In this document: positions 7,084-15,722 of the stretch, one piece after another | Position numbering within the stretch: the first letter of the stretch is position 1 | How the letters are laid out: every line of letters starts with the position of its first letter | Source of the DNA: Jatrophihabitans_A sp035248685 | Lineage (GTDB): Bacteria; Actinomycetota; Actinomycetes; Mycobacteriales; Jatrophihabitantaceae | Length of the DNA stretch: 28,903 nt | Assembly (NCBI GenBank): GCA_035248685.1 | Contig: DATFHF010000071.1 | Location: forward strand, 1-28,903 | Reading direction: 5' to 3' | Translations under genes and position numbers: made by a program | Notes under the pieces: generated by a model | Databases searched by the model: none | Seen by the model: only the letters and a program-made list of their open reading frames with translations | Told to the model about the DNA's origin: nothing

Positions 7084-8681
7084 GGCCGCCGCCAGGTGCG
7101 ACCGTCGCGGGCCAGCATGTCGTCGGCAGCTCGCGGCCCCCACTCGCCGGCCCGATAGGGCGCCGGTTCATTGCCGGCCCAAAACTCCTCCAGCGGGTCG
7201 ATCACCCGCCAGGACGACTCAACCTCTTCGTTGCGTGGGAACAGCGTGGCGTCGCCCAGCAACACGTCCAGGATCAGCCGTTCGTAGGCCTCCGGCGAGG
7301 ACTCGGTAAACGCCTCGCCGTACAGGAAGTCCATCGCGACGTCGCGAACCTCCATCATCGAACCGGGCACCTTGGACCCGAACTTCAGCGTCACGCCCTC
7401 GTCCGGCTGCACCCTGATCACCAGCTGGTTATGCCCCAGTTCCTCGGTGTCGGTATGGCTGAACGGCAGGTGCGGCGCCTTCTTGAACAGCACCGCGATC
7501 TCGGTGACCCGGCGTGGCAGCCGCTTGCCGGTGCGCAGGTAGAACGGCACCCCGGCCCACCGCCGGGTGTCGATGCCCAGCCGGACCGCCGCGTAGGTTT
7601 CGGTCTTCGAGTCCTCCGGGACGTCCTTCTCGGCCCGGTAGGCGGCCACCCGCTCACCGGCCAACCAGCCCTGCTGGTACTGGCCGCGCACCGCGTAGGC
7701 GGACCGGTCGGTCGGCAGCGTGATGGCGCGCAACACCTTGAGTTTCTCGGTGCGAATGGCGTCGGCGGTGAATTCCACCGGCTCCTCCATCGCGGTCAGC
7801 GCCAGCAGTTGGAGCAGGTGGTTCTGCAACACGTCACGGGCCGCCCCGGTCGCGTCGTAGAACGTCGCCCGGCCGCCGATGCCGACATCCTCGGCCATGG
7901 TGATCTGCACCGAGTCGACGTAATTGGAGTTCCACACCGGCTCGAACAGCTGGTTGGCGAACCTGAGCGCCATCAGGTTCTGCACGGTCTCCTTGCCCAG
8001 GTAGTGGTCGATCCGGAACACGTCGTCGGCGGTGAACACCGAATCGACCAGCTGGTTGAGCTGCTTGGCGCTGGCCAGGTCGTGCCCGAACGGCTTTTCC
8101 ACCACCACCCGACGCCAGCCGCCGGAGCTGGCGTTGTCGGCCATCTTGGTGCGTTCCATCTGCTTGAGCACGGTCGGGAACATACTGGGCGGGATGGACA
8201 GGTAGAACGCGGCATTGCCTTTGATGCCGTGGCTGTCGCGTAACTCGTCCAGGGTGCTGGCCAGCGTGTCGAACGCCTCATCGTCGTCGAAGGAGCCCGG
8301 CACGAACTTGATGTCGCCGGACAGCCGGTTCCACACCTCCTCGTTCCAGCCGGTGCGGGCGTGCTCCTTGGCGGCCCGCTTGGCCAGCGTCTCGAAGTCG
8401 CCGTCCTCCCAGTCCCGGCGGGCGAAACCGAGCAGGACGAAGTCGGCCGGCAGCAAGCCCCGGTTGGCCAGGTCGTACACCGCCGGCAGCAGCTTCTTAC
8501 GGGACAGGTCGCCGGTTACCCCGAACACCACCAGCGCGCAGGGTTCCGGCACCCGGGGTAGCCGGCGATCGCCCGGGTCGCGCAGCGGGTTGGACCGCAA
8601 GCCGTGCGGTAGCTGCGGGCCGTCCCCGGCACCGATCGCCGCGGTTTGGTCGTCGGTCGCGCTGGGAAGGTTGAGGGTCAC
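7080..8681 (-). CDS. zwf: Glucose-6-phosphate 1-dehydrogenase
   Basis: This enzyme catalyses NADP-dependent oxidation of glucose-6-phosphate, the entry step of the oxidative pentose phosphate pathway. The cofactor loop GVTGDLS is at residues 54-60, EKPFG at 195-199, and the active-site signature RIDHYLGKE with catalytic His at 223-231. The 533-residue length includes an N-terminal extension of about 45 residues before the Rossmann domain, common in actinobacteria. The GTG start has an excellent GGAGGA ribosome site 6 bases upstream. It lies 8 bases after pgi and overlaps opcA by 4 bases, so the G6PDH and OpcA subunits are made together. Confidence 0.97.
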   Translation of the reverse strand: MTLNLPSATDDQTAAIGAGDGPQLPHGLRSNPLRDPGDRRLPRVPEPCALVVFGVTGDLSRKKLLPAVYDLANRGLLPADFVLLGFARRDWEDGDFETLAKRAAKEHARTGWNEEVWNRLSGDIKFVPGSFDDDEAFDTLASTLDELRDSHGIKGNAAFYLSIPPSMFPTVLKQMERTKMADNASSGGWRRVVVEKPFGHDLASAKQLNQLVDSVFTADDVFRIDHYLGKETVQNLMALRFANQLFEPVWNSNYVDSVQITMAEDVGIGGRATFYDATGAARDVLQNHLLQLLALTAMEEPVEFTADAIRTEKLKVLRAITLPTDRSAYAVRGQYQQGWLAGERVAAYRAEKDVPEDSKTETYAAVRLGIDTRRWAGVPFYLRTGKRLPRRVTEIAVLFKKAPHLPFSHTDTEELGHNQLVIRVQPDEGVTLKFGSKVPGSMMEVRDVAMDFLYGEAFTESSPEAYERLILDVLLGDATLFPRNEEVESSWRVIDPLEEFWAGNEPAPYRAGEWGPRAADDMLARDGRTWRRP

Positions 8682-8689
8682 CGATCCTC

Positions 8690-10369
8690 CTAGAGGCTGT
8701 GCAGGATCTGCTCGATGCCGGCGGCCCTATCGGTCAGGTGCAGGTGCAGCACCGGACGTCCCTTGTCGGCCAGCACGGTGGCGTCCCCGGCGGCCTGGGC
8801 CTGCTGGAGCGTGGCGAAGCTGTACGGACGGTCCGGGATCGGCAGGTCCTCGGCCACCGCCCCGGTCAGCTGGAGGAACACCCCGTTCGGGTGGCCACCC
8901 TTGTGATACTGCCCGGTGGAGTGCAGGAACCGCGGCCCCCAGCCGAAGGTGGTCTGCAGCCCGGTCCGGCTTGCCACCGCCGGGCGCAACGCCGCCGCGG
9001 CGGTGTCGACGTGCCGGTCCAGGTAGGCCTGGATCGAGACGTAGCCCAGCTCCGGAGCGGCTTCGAACAGCGCCGTCAACGCCTCGGCGACGGTGCCGGC
9101 TCCGGTCAGGTCCAGGTCGTAGCCGAACACCTGGACCGCCCCGTCGGTGAACGCCGGCTCACCTCGGGCCGCGCCGCCGGCCGAATCGAGCAGGCTGCGC
9201 GCCTGCTGCTTGGCCTCTTCGACGTTCGGCTGGTCGAACGGGTTGATGCCGATCAGCCGGCCGGCCACCGCGGTGGCGTACTCCCAGAGCAGCAGCTGGC
9301 CGCCCAGCGGTCCGGCGGTCGCAACACCCCAACCGGAGGACGGTGGGTAGTTCGGGTCATAGCCGCCGCTGGTAGGAACTAGGTACACCAGGATCGCGTC
9401 CGGGCCGGCGTCGGCGAAGCCGGGCGCGGCCGGCTCCTCGACCACCACCGGCAGCAGGCCCCGACCGTCCTTGCCGGTCGACTCGGCGATCAGCTGCTCG
9501 GCCCAGTCGCCGAAGCCGTGAATTCCGGAACCGAAGTCGGCGAAGACCACCTTGTCGCAGCCGACGCCGCCGTTGCCGGTGGAGTTGTGAGCCAGCCCGA
9601 GCAAGGCACCGAGCTGGAGGCCCAGGTTGTCGGGATCGTCTGCCGACAAGCCGGCGGCAGCCGCCGCGGCGTCGTCCAGCAATGCGGCGATGTCAGCCCC
9701 GGCCAGCCCGGCCGGCACCAGGCCGAATGCGGTCAGCGCGCTGTAGCGGCCGCCGACGTGCGGGTCGGCCAGAAAGACCTTGCGGTAACCGGCGTCCTCG
9801 GCGGTGCGTTGCAGCGGCGAGCCCGGGTCGGTGACCACCACGATGCGTTGCCTCGGGTCGATGCCCTGGTCGGTGAAGGCTTTCTCGTAGGCCCGCCGGT
9901 GCGAGTCGGTCTCCACGGTGCCGCCGGATTTGCTGGACACCACCAGCACGGTGCGATCCAGCTGGTCGGCCAGCGCCGCGGCCACCTGGCCGGCGTCGGT
10001 GGTGTCCAGGGTGACCAGCTCCACCCCGGCGGTCGCGCAGATCACCTCGGGCGCCAGCGAGCTGCCACCCATGCCGGCTAGCACCACGTGGTCCAGCCCC
10101 TCGGCCAGCAGCTGCTGGCGCAGCGCCTGAATCTCGTCCAGCAGCGGCAGCGAGGTGTGCGACAGGGTGGCCCAGGACAGCCGGATCGCCGCCTCCGCCT
10201 CGGCGTCGGCGCCCCACAGCGTCGGGTCCTGCGCGGTGATCCGGCTCGCCACCTTGTCCACGACCAGCTGGTCCACCGCGGCGGGGTAGGTGTCCGGATC
10301 GGCCAGGTTGAACTCGCAGCTCAACCCGCCCTGGTCGGTCGCGGTCAGCTCACCGTCCGCTGAGCTCAT
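8690..10369 (-). CDS. pgi: Glucose-6-phosphate isomerase
   Basis: The enzyme interconverts glucose-6-phosphate and fructose-6-phosphate, linking glycolysis to the pentose phosphate pathway. The 559-residue protein has two SIS sugar-isomerase domains. The first contains GMGGSSLAPEV (99-109) and the phosphate-binding SSKSGGT loop (145-151), followed by DPHVGGRYSALTAFG. The frame is open 244 codons further upstream across tal, but ATG 10369 is firmly supported by its 4-base ATGA overlap with the tal stop. Inclusion of pgi in this operon resembles Streptomyces. In Mycobacterium tuberculosis pgi is elsewhere. The operon placement suggests recycling of fructose-6-phosphate back through Zwf. Confidence 0.95.
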   Translation of the reverse strand: MSSADGELTATDQGGLSCEFNLADPDTYPAAVDQLVVDKVASRITAQDPTLWGADAEAEAAIRLSWATLSHTSLPLLDEIQALRQQLLAEGLDHVVLAGMGGSSLAPEVICATAGVELVTLDTTDAGQVAAALADQLDRTVLVVSSKSGGTVETDSHRRAYEKAFTDQGIDPRQRIVVVTDPGSPLQRTAEDAGYRKVFLADPHVGGRYSALTAFGLVPAGLAGADIAALLDDAAAAAAGLSADDPDNLGLQLGALLGLAHNSTGNGGVGCDKVVFADFGSGIHGFGDWAEQLIAESTGKDGRGLLPVVVEEPAAPGFADAGPDAILVYLVPTSGGYDPNYPPSSGWGVATAGPLGGQLLLWEYATAVAGRLIGINPFDQPNVEEAKQQARSLLDSAGGAARGEPAFTDGAVQVFGYDLDLTGAGTVAEALTALFEAAPELGYVSIQAYLDRHVDTAAAALRPAVASRTGLQTTFGWGPRFLHSTGQYHKGGHPNGVFLQLTGAVAEDLPIPDRPYSFATLQQAQAAGDATVLADKGRPVLHLHLTDRAAGIEQILHSL

Positions 10370-11499
10370 TGGGCGGCCTTTCGGGCGCCGGCGGTGAGCT
10401 GCTTCTGCACGCCCTCGGCCAGCACCGACCAGGAGTCCATGAACTTCTGCACGCCCTCGACCTCGAGCAGCTCGGTGACCTCGTCGATCTCGATCCCCAG
10501 CTCGGACAGCTGCTGGAACACCGCCCGGGCCTCGTGGTAGCCGGTGTTGGCGGTGTTGCCGGTGATCTCGCCGTGCTCGGCGACCGCGTTCAAGGTGGCC
10601 TCCGGCATGGTGTTCACCGTGTTCGGCGCGACCAGTTGGGTGACGTACATGGTGTCGTCGTAGGTCGGATCCTTCACCCCGGTGGAGGCCCACAGCGGGC
10701 GCTGCGGATGCGCGCCAGCCGCCGCCAGCGCCTCCCACCGGTCGCCGGTGAAGGTCTCTTCGAACGCCTGGTACGCCAGCCGGGCGTTGGCGATGCCGGC
10801 CTTGCCGCGCACCGCGCGGGCCTCGTCGGTGCCCAGCTTGTCCAGCCGCTTGTCGATCTCGGTATCCACCCGGGACACGAAGAACGAGGCCACCGAGCGG
10901 ATCGTCGACAGCTCGACGCCGTTGTCCCTGGCCTGCTCCAGGCCGGTCAGGTAGGCCTCCATCACCTTGCGGTAGCGGTCGATGGAGAAGATCAGCGTGA
11001 CGTTGACGCTGATGCCGGCCGCGGTCGAGGCGGTGATCGAAGCCAGCCCGGCCTCGGTGGCCGGAATCTTGATCATCACATTGGGACGGTCCACCAGCCA
11101 CCAGAGCGCGCTGGCCTCGGCGGTGGTCTTATCGGTGTCGTTCGCGATCCGCGGGTCCACCTCGATCGAGACCCGGCCGTCCTGGCCGTCGGTGGCGTCG
11201 AACACCGGCCGCAGCACGTTACAGGCCCACCGGATGTCGTACGCCGTGAGCAGCCGCACACTCTCCTCCAGCGACACTTCACGCACCGCCAGGTCGTGCA
11301 CTTGGTCCGCGTACGGGGAATCGCCGTCGGCCGAACCCTCCAATGCCTTCTGGAAGATGGACGGGTTGCTGGTCACCCCCACCACATGCTTGGAATCGAT
11401 CAGCTCCTGAAGGTTGCCGCTGACCAGGCGGTGCCGGTTGATGTCGTCCAGCCAGATCGAAACGCCGTGCGCGGACAGGTCAGCTAATGCGTCGCTCAT
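10366..11499 (-). CDS. tal: Transaldolase
   Basis: Transaldolase transfers a dihydroxyacetone unit between sugar phosphates in the non-oxidative pentose phosphate pathway. The 377-residue actinobacterial-type protein has the N-terminal WLDDINR and GVTSNPSIFQKA motifs (16-22 and 41-52) and Schiff-base Lys144 within MIKIPAT. Other blocks such as WASTGVKDP and YVTQLVAPNTVNTMP are intact. The ATG start has AAGGA about 8 bases upstream. It lies 29 bases after tkt and overlaps pgi by 4 bases. Confidence 0.97.
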   Translation of the reverse strand: MSDALADLSAHGVSIWLDDINRHRLVSGNLQELIDSKHVVGVTSNPSIFQKALEGSADGDSPYADQVHDLAVREVSLEESVRLLTAYDIRWACNVLRPVFDATDGQDGRVSIEVDPRIANDTDKTTAEASALWWLVDRPNVMIKIPATEAGLASITASTAAGISVNVTLIFSIDRYRKVMEAYLTGLEQARDNGVELSTIRSVASFFVSRVDTEIDKRLDKLGTDEARAVRGKAGIANARLAYQAFEETFTGDRWEALAAAGAHPQRPLWASTGVKDPTYDDTMYVTQLVAPNTVNTMPEATLNAVAEHGEITGNTANTGYHEARAVFQQLSELGIEIDEVTELLEVEGVQKFMDSWSVLAEGVQKQLTAGARKAAQ

Positions 11500-11528
11500 G
11501 ATGGATCCTTCCCCTGAGCCGGTAATGC

Positions 11529-13661
11529 TCAGTTGCCGGTGGTGGTTCCGGTGATGATGTTGGCTCGTTCCATGGCCGCGTGCGCGGCGGCGACCACCCG
11601 GTCCGGGGTGAAGCCGAACTGCTCGAACAGCACGCCGGCCGCCGCACTGGCGCCGAAGTGGTTGATGGCCACGATCTCGCCGCCCTCGCCGACCAGCTCA
11701 CGCCAGCCCTGCGGCACCCCGGCCTCGACGCTGACCCGGGCCTTGATCGCCGGCGGCAGCACAAGCTGCTGGTAGGAGCGGTCCTGCGCGTGGAACCACT
11801 CCAGGCACGGCATCGAGACCACCCGGGTCGGCGTGCCGTCGGCCTCCAGCCGCTCCCGGGCGACCAGCGCAAGCGACACCTCCGACCCGGTGGCGATCAG
11901 GATCACCTGCGGGGTGGCTGCCGAGGATTCCTCCAGGATGTAGCCGCCCTTGCCGGCGTCGACCACCTTGGCCGGGTCGAGCACCGGCAAACCCTGCCGG
12001 GATAAGGCGATTCCGGCCGGCCGGTCGATATTGCGCAGCACCTGCTGCCAGACCACCGCGGTCTCGTTGGCGTCGGCCGGCCGGACGATGTCCAGCCCCG
12101 GAATGGCCCGCAGCGCGGCCAACTGCTCGATCGGCTGGTGGGTCGGGCCGTCCTCGCCGAGGCCGATCGAGTCGTGCGTCCAGACGTAGATAGTGGGCAG
12201 CTTCATCAGCGCGGCCAGCCGAACCGGCGGGCGCATGTAGTCGCTGAACACCAGGAAGGTGCCGCCGTAGACCCGGGTGCCGCCGTGCAGCGTGATGCCG
12301 TTCATGATCGAACCCATCGCGTGCTCGCGGATGCCGAAGTGCAGGGTCCGGCCGTACGGGCCGCCGGACCACTCCTTGGTCTGCCGGTCGGCCGGGACGA
12401 AGCTCGGCTCGCCCTCCATGCTGGTGTTGTTCGACTCGGCCAGGTCGGCCGAACCGCCCCACAGTTCGGGCAGTACGCCGGCCAGCGCGGTCAGCACCTT
12501 GCCGGACGCGGCCCGGGTGGCCATTGAGTTGGCCTTGCCGTCCTTCTCAGTGGGGAAGGTCGGCAGGGCGTCGGTCCAACCGGCCGGCAGGCTGCGGGTG
12601 ACCATCCGGTCGAACAGCTGCTTTCGTTCCGGATTGTTCTTGGCCCACTGGTCAAAACTCGGTTGCCAGGCGGTCCGGGCGTCCCGCCCGCGCTGGGCGA
12701 CTTGGCGGGTGTGCGCGATGACCTCGTCGGCGACCGCGAAATGCACGTCCGGGTTGAAGCCGAGGATCTCCTTGGTCTTTCGGATCTCGTCCTCACCGAG
12801 CGCCGAACCGTGCGCCTTGCCGGTGTTCTGCTTGCTCGGCGCCGGCCAGCCGATGATGGTGCGGACCGCGATGAAGGACGGCCGGTCGGTCTCCGCCTTC
12901 GCCGCGGCGAGTGCCTTCTCCAGCGCCACCACGTCCTCGCCGGACTCGACGTACTGGGTGTGCCAGCCGTAGGCCTGGTAGCGCTTGAGCACGTCTTCGG
13001 ACAACGCCACGTTGGTGTCGTCCTCGATCGAGATGTGGTTATCGTCGTAGATCAGGGTGAGGTTGCCCAGCTGCTGGTGGCCGGCCAGCGAGGACGCCTC
13101 GCTGGAGATCCCTTCCTCCATGTCGCCGTCGCTAGCGATGCAGTAGATGTGGTGGTCGAAGGGTGACTCGCCGGGTGCGGCATCCGGGTCGAACAGGCCA
13201 CGCTCGCGACGGGCCGCCATCGCCATCCCGACCGCGTTGCCGACGCCCTGGCCGAGCGGGCCGGTGGTGGTCTCCACCCCGATGGTGTGCCCGTGCTCCG
13301 GGTGGCCCGGGGTGAGCGAGCCCCAGGTGCGCAGCGACTTCAGGTCGTCCAGTTCCAGGCCGTAGCCGGACAGGTAGAGCTGGATGTAGAGGGTCAGCGA
13401 GGAGTGGCCGGCGGACAGCACGAACCGGTCCCGGGCCACCCAGTTCGGGTCGGTCGGATCGTGGCGCATCACCTTCTGGAACAGCAGGTAGGCCAGCGGC
13501 GCCAGGCTCATCGCGGTGCCGGGGTGCCCGTTGCCGACCTTCTGCACAGCGTCGGCCGCGAGTAGCCGGATCGTGTCCACCGCCTTCGAGTCGAGATCGG
13601 TCCACCAGGTCGGGTACTTCTGGACCACATCGGGCGTGCTGCTGCCGGCGGTGTCGCTCAC
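11529..13661 (-). CDS. tkt: Transketolase
   Basis: This thiamine-diphosphate enzyme transfers two-carbon ketol units in the non-oxidative pentose phosphate pathway. It is the first gene of the six-gene operon. The 710-residue protein has the N-terminal NGHPGTAMSLAP block with His46. The cofactor motif starts at DGDMEEG (178-184) and ends with Asn208 (DDNH). The central-domain HFGIREHAMG block carries the conserved glutamate, and DSIGLGEDGPTHQPIEQL is also present. The GTG start has a GGAG ribosome site about 8 bases upstream. The 107-base upstream region contains a TAGGCT -10 box and a nested inverted repeat, so expression of the whole operon is probably controlled there. Confidence 0.97.
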   Translation of the reverse strand: MSDTAGSSTPDVVQKYPTWWTDLDSKAVDTIRLLAADAVQKVGNGHPGTAMSLAPLAYLLFQKVMRHDPTDPNWVARDRFVLSAGHSSLTLYIQLYLSGYGLELDDLKSLRTWGSLTPGHPEHGHTIGVETTTGPLGQGVGNAVGMAMAARRERGLFDPDAAPGESPFDHHIYCIASDGDMEEGISSEASSLAGHQQLGNLTLIYDDNHISIEDDTNVALSEDVLKRYQAYGWHTQYVESGEDVVALEKALAAAKAETDRPSFIAVRTIIGWPAPSKQNTGKAHGSALGEDEIRKTKEILGFNPDVHFAVADEVIAHTRQVAQRGRDARTAWQPSFDQWAKNNPERKQLFDRMVTRSLPAGWTDALPTFPTEKDGKANSMATRAASGKVLTALAGVLPELWGGSADLAESNNTSMEGEPSFVPADRQTKEWSGGPYGRTLHFGIREHAMGSIMNGITLHGGTRVYGGTFLVFSDYMRPPVRLAALMKLPTIYVWTHDSIGLGEDGPTHQPIEQLAALRAIPGLDIVRPADANETAVVWQQVLRNIDRPAGIALSRQGLPVLDPAKVVDAGKGGYILEESSAATPQVILIATGSEVSLALVARERLEADGTPTRVVSMPCLEWFHAQDRSYQQLVLPPAIKARVSVEAGVPQGWRELVGEGGEIVAINHFGASAAAGVLFEQFGFTPDRVVAAAHAAMERANIITGTTTGN

Positions 13662-13687
13662 GTAGCTCTCCTGGCTGTCCTGCTCGG

Positions 13688-13731
13688 TGAAAGCGCGGCT
13701 GAGTTGGGCACCCCAAGCCTAATCGCTTTCA
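13688..13731. promoter_or_regulatory. Nested inverted repeat, candidate operator of the tkt operon
   Basis: The outer arms TGAAAGCG (13688-13695) and CGCTTTCA (13724-13731) are perfect 8-base inverted repeats. Inside lie the inner arms TTGGG (13704-13708) and CCCAA (13712-13716). Both dyads share a centre at about 13710, which is where the TAGGCT -10 box predicts transcription to start. Because one outer arm lies upstream of the -10 box, the symmetry is better explained as a protein-binding site than as an RNA hairpin. The regulator is unknown. Confidence 0.5.
13716..13721 (-). promoter_or_regulatory. Probable -10 box of the tkt operon promoter
   Basis: Minus-strand TAGGCT matches the boxes before gap and ctaB. 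It would start transcription about 48 bases before the tkt GTG, leaving the GGAG ribosome site in the leader. The -35 region is poorly conserved. Confidence 0.45.
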
Positions 13732-13768
13732 GTCAGGCCGTGTCGCGGGGCAGCGGCCGGCCAGGCGG

Positions 13769-15115
13769 CTAGCAGTGGGTCGGCGGCAGCGCCGACAGCG
13801 GCACCCGATGCACGGTGGTTGGGCCGAATTTGGTGGTGCCGGTGACGGTGATCAGATCATTGCCGGTGGCCAGGGCGAAGGTCAGGCCGGCCGGCAGCCG
13901 CACCGTACTGAAGTTGCGGGTGTCGTACACGGCACCGCCATCGGGGAAACTGAGGAACGGCCAGACCCAGGTGACGCCCGGCGACGTGATGACGGTTGCG
14001 GTGGTCAGGCCGTCCCCGGCACTCCAGCTCCGCAGCACGACCGACGGGTTGCGACTGTCCAGCCAACCCAGGTTGGCTCCGGCCGAGCCGAACCAGGTAC
14101 CGGTGCCGGCGGCGAGCACGTTCGCCGGCAGCTCCAGGCCGGGGCCCGAGGCCAGCGTCTGGGTGTCGGTGCCCGACTGGGCATGAAGCAATGCCACTCC
14201 GGAACCCACCGCAATCAGCCGGCTGACGTGCGATACCGGCTGGGTGCTTCGCTGGCCGTCCGGCAACGGCTGGCTCACCAATGTCTGATGGGCGTCGTCG
14301 CCGTACTTCTGCTCGATCCAATGGGCGGTATCGCCCACCACGATCGGATCGAAATCGATGACCAGATCCTCGGCCTGCTCGGCCGAGGTACGCAGCCGCA
14401 CGGTGGTCAGATGACCGGTGGACCGGTTCCAGGCCGCCACCGCGTGCGCGGCCAGACTCTGCGGTCCGCGCAGTCCGAACACCACCCAATTCGCTGAGGT
14501 CGCCGAGTCCGGGCTGATGTCGATGTTGTCAAGCACCGGGTCGGCAGCCTGCCAGACGGTGGTGCCGTGGCCGTTCCGGTCGAAGATGGCCAGTTCCTGA
14601 TGGGTGAAATCGGTCTCACCGCCGACCTGGCCGGTAGCGGTCTGCAGCATCAGGAACGTGCCGTCCGGACCGGCTGACACCGGATAGTTCTGCGGCTGAT
14701 CCACCGCGATCCGGCCGCCGGACAGGGCTGCCGCCCAGCTGGCCGGCAGCGGACAACTGGTCGACTTCGCGGTAGCCGACGGGCTGGGGGCCGGCGAGCT
14801 GATAGCGGACCCACTCGGGGTCGGCTGGGTCGCGGCCGGACTGTGGTGTCGGCTCAGGCTGCGCGCCCCGAGCACCGAACCGAGCACCAGCAAGGTGACC
14901 ACCGCGGCCGCCAGCAGGGTGCCCGGCAGGCCGCCGGGCACGTCGCTTGCCCGGCTCGCCAGCCGTGGGATCACCGGTACCGGCGCATCGGTGCCTGGAC
15001 GCAGGCCGGCCGGCTCGGTGATGTCAGCCTCCCGGCGGGCCAGCATCCGGCGCAGCTCGTCCTCCAGTCCGTCGGCCGGCTGGCCGGTGTCGAACTGCTC
15101 GTCGAAGCGGGTCAT
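13769..15115 (-). CDS. Membrane-anchored protein coupled to the sigma factor; propeller-like outer domain
   Basis: I do not recognise a named family over the full length. The 448-residue protein has an acidic/basic cytosolic segment of about 62 residues (DELRRMLARREADI) and one membrane helix at about 65-84. A Ser/Pro/Thr-rich linker follows at about 91-119, then a large outer domain of about 325 residues. That domain is rich in short beta strands of the WNRSTGHL and AIFDRNGHG type, suggesting a beta-propeller. Its only two cysteines are Cys121 and the very last residue, Cys448, and they could form a disulfide closing the domain. The ATG overlaps the sigma-factor stop by one base (TGATG), so a role in controlling or sensing for that sigma factor is likely. 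A classical zinc anti-sigma motif is absent. Confidence 0.75.
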   Translation of the reverse strand: MTRFDEQFDTGQPADGLEDELRRMLARREADITEPAGLRPGTDAPVPVIPRLASRASDVPGGLPGTLLAAAVVTLLVLGSVLGARSLSRHHSPAATQPTPSGSAISSPAPSPSATAKSTSCPLPASWAAALSGGRIAVDQPQNYPVSAGPDGTFLMLQTATGQVGGETDFTHQELAIFDRNGHGTTVWQAADPVLDNIDISPDSATSANWVVFGLRGPQSLAAHAVAAWNRSTGHLTTVRLRTSAEQAEDLVIDFDPIVVGDTAHWIEQKYGDDAHQTLVSQPLPDGQRSTQPVSHVSRLIAVGSGVALLHAQSGTDTQTLASGPGLELPANVLAAGTGTWFGSAGANLGWLDSRNPSVVLRSWSAGDGLTTATVITSPGVTWVWPFLSFPDGGAVYDTRNFSTVRLPAGLTFALATGNDLITVTGTTKFGPTTVHRVPLSALPPTHC

Positions 15116-15642
15116 CAGAACTCTCCTGCCAGGTAGGTGACCGCGCGGTCGGCACGCAGGTCGGCCAGCGCGCGGGCGGCCAGGCTGCGGACGGTGGCTC
15201 GCCGGCAGCCGAGCGTCTCGGCGATCTCGTCATCGGCGCAGCCGTAGCGGTAGCGCAGCACCAGCACGCAGCGCTGCCGGTGGCTCAAGCCGGCCAGCAA
15301 CGTCCATAACTCGTCCGAGTCCGCCGGGTCAGTGCTGACCGCCGCCTGATCGGGCAACTCGGCGGTCGGGCGTTCGGTTAGCCGGTGCCGGCGACGGTGG
15401 CTGATCTGGGCTCGGACGATCGCGGTGCGGGCATAGCTGGCGGGCAGCCCGGCTGGTAGTTCGGCACCGAACCGGCGATAGAGCGCCAGGTAGACCTCCT
15501 GTGCCAGGTCCTCGGCGCGGCCGCGGTCACCGCACACAAGGTAGGCGAACCGGGTCAAGGCCAGTCCGTGCTCGGCGACGTAGCGTTCCAGCCGAATCGT
15601 CGGCTCACCGTCCTGATGCACCAGCAGTCCCTCCGGTCTCAT
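15115..15642 (-). CDS. SigE-family ECF RNA polymerase sigma factor
   Basis: This is an alternative sigma factor of about 175 residues. Region 2 spans roughly residues 20-60 (RFAYLVCGDRGRAEDLAQEVYLALYRRF). Region 4 spans roughly 111-163, with helix-turn-helix LRYRYGCADDEIAETLGCRRATVRSLAARAL. The pattern fits the actinobacterial SigE-like family (ECF41-independent, short, without extra domains). ATG 15642 is chosen because GGGAAGGG lies about 8 bases upstream. In-frame ATGs at 15660 and 15669 are alternatives. It is coupled to the downstream membrane protein, and the pair probably forms a signalling module. The target promoters are unknown. Confidence 0.85.
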   Translation of the reverse strand: MRPEGLLVHQDGEPTIRLERYVAEHGLALTRFAYLVCGDRGRAEDLAQEVYLALYRRFGAELPAGLPASYARTAIVRAQISHRRRHRLTERPTAELPDQAAVSTDPADSDELWTLLAGLSHRQRCVLVLRYRYGCADDEIAETLGCRRATVRSLAARALADLRADRAVTYLAGEF

Positions 15643-15722
15643 GGCGGCACCCTTCCCCATACGCCCCATCGCCCGCAGCGATTCACCTGCTATACAGGCG
15701 ATCCGCCAGGAATCTGTTGCAT

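Noticed and set aside
10370..11101. Upstream extension of the pgi frame across tal, giving a protein of about 800 residues
   Set aside because: The extension lies antisense-free but in a different frame of tal, has biased Arg/Gly/His composition and no family match. The ATGA overlap fixes the pgi start at 10369.
9518..11487. Long plus-strand frames opposite pgi and tal
   Set aside because: Their composition (Val/Gly/His/Gln-rich) mirrors the opposite coding strand, and both real genes there are unambiguous.
13750..13768. GC-rich stretch after the propeller gene considered as a terminator
   Set aside because: Only short GGCC-type self-complementarity is present, with no stable stem or T-run.
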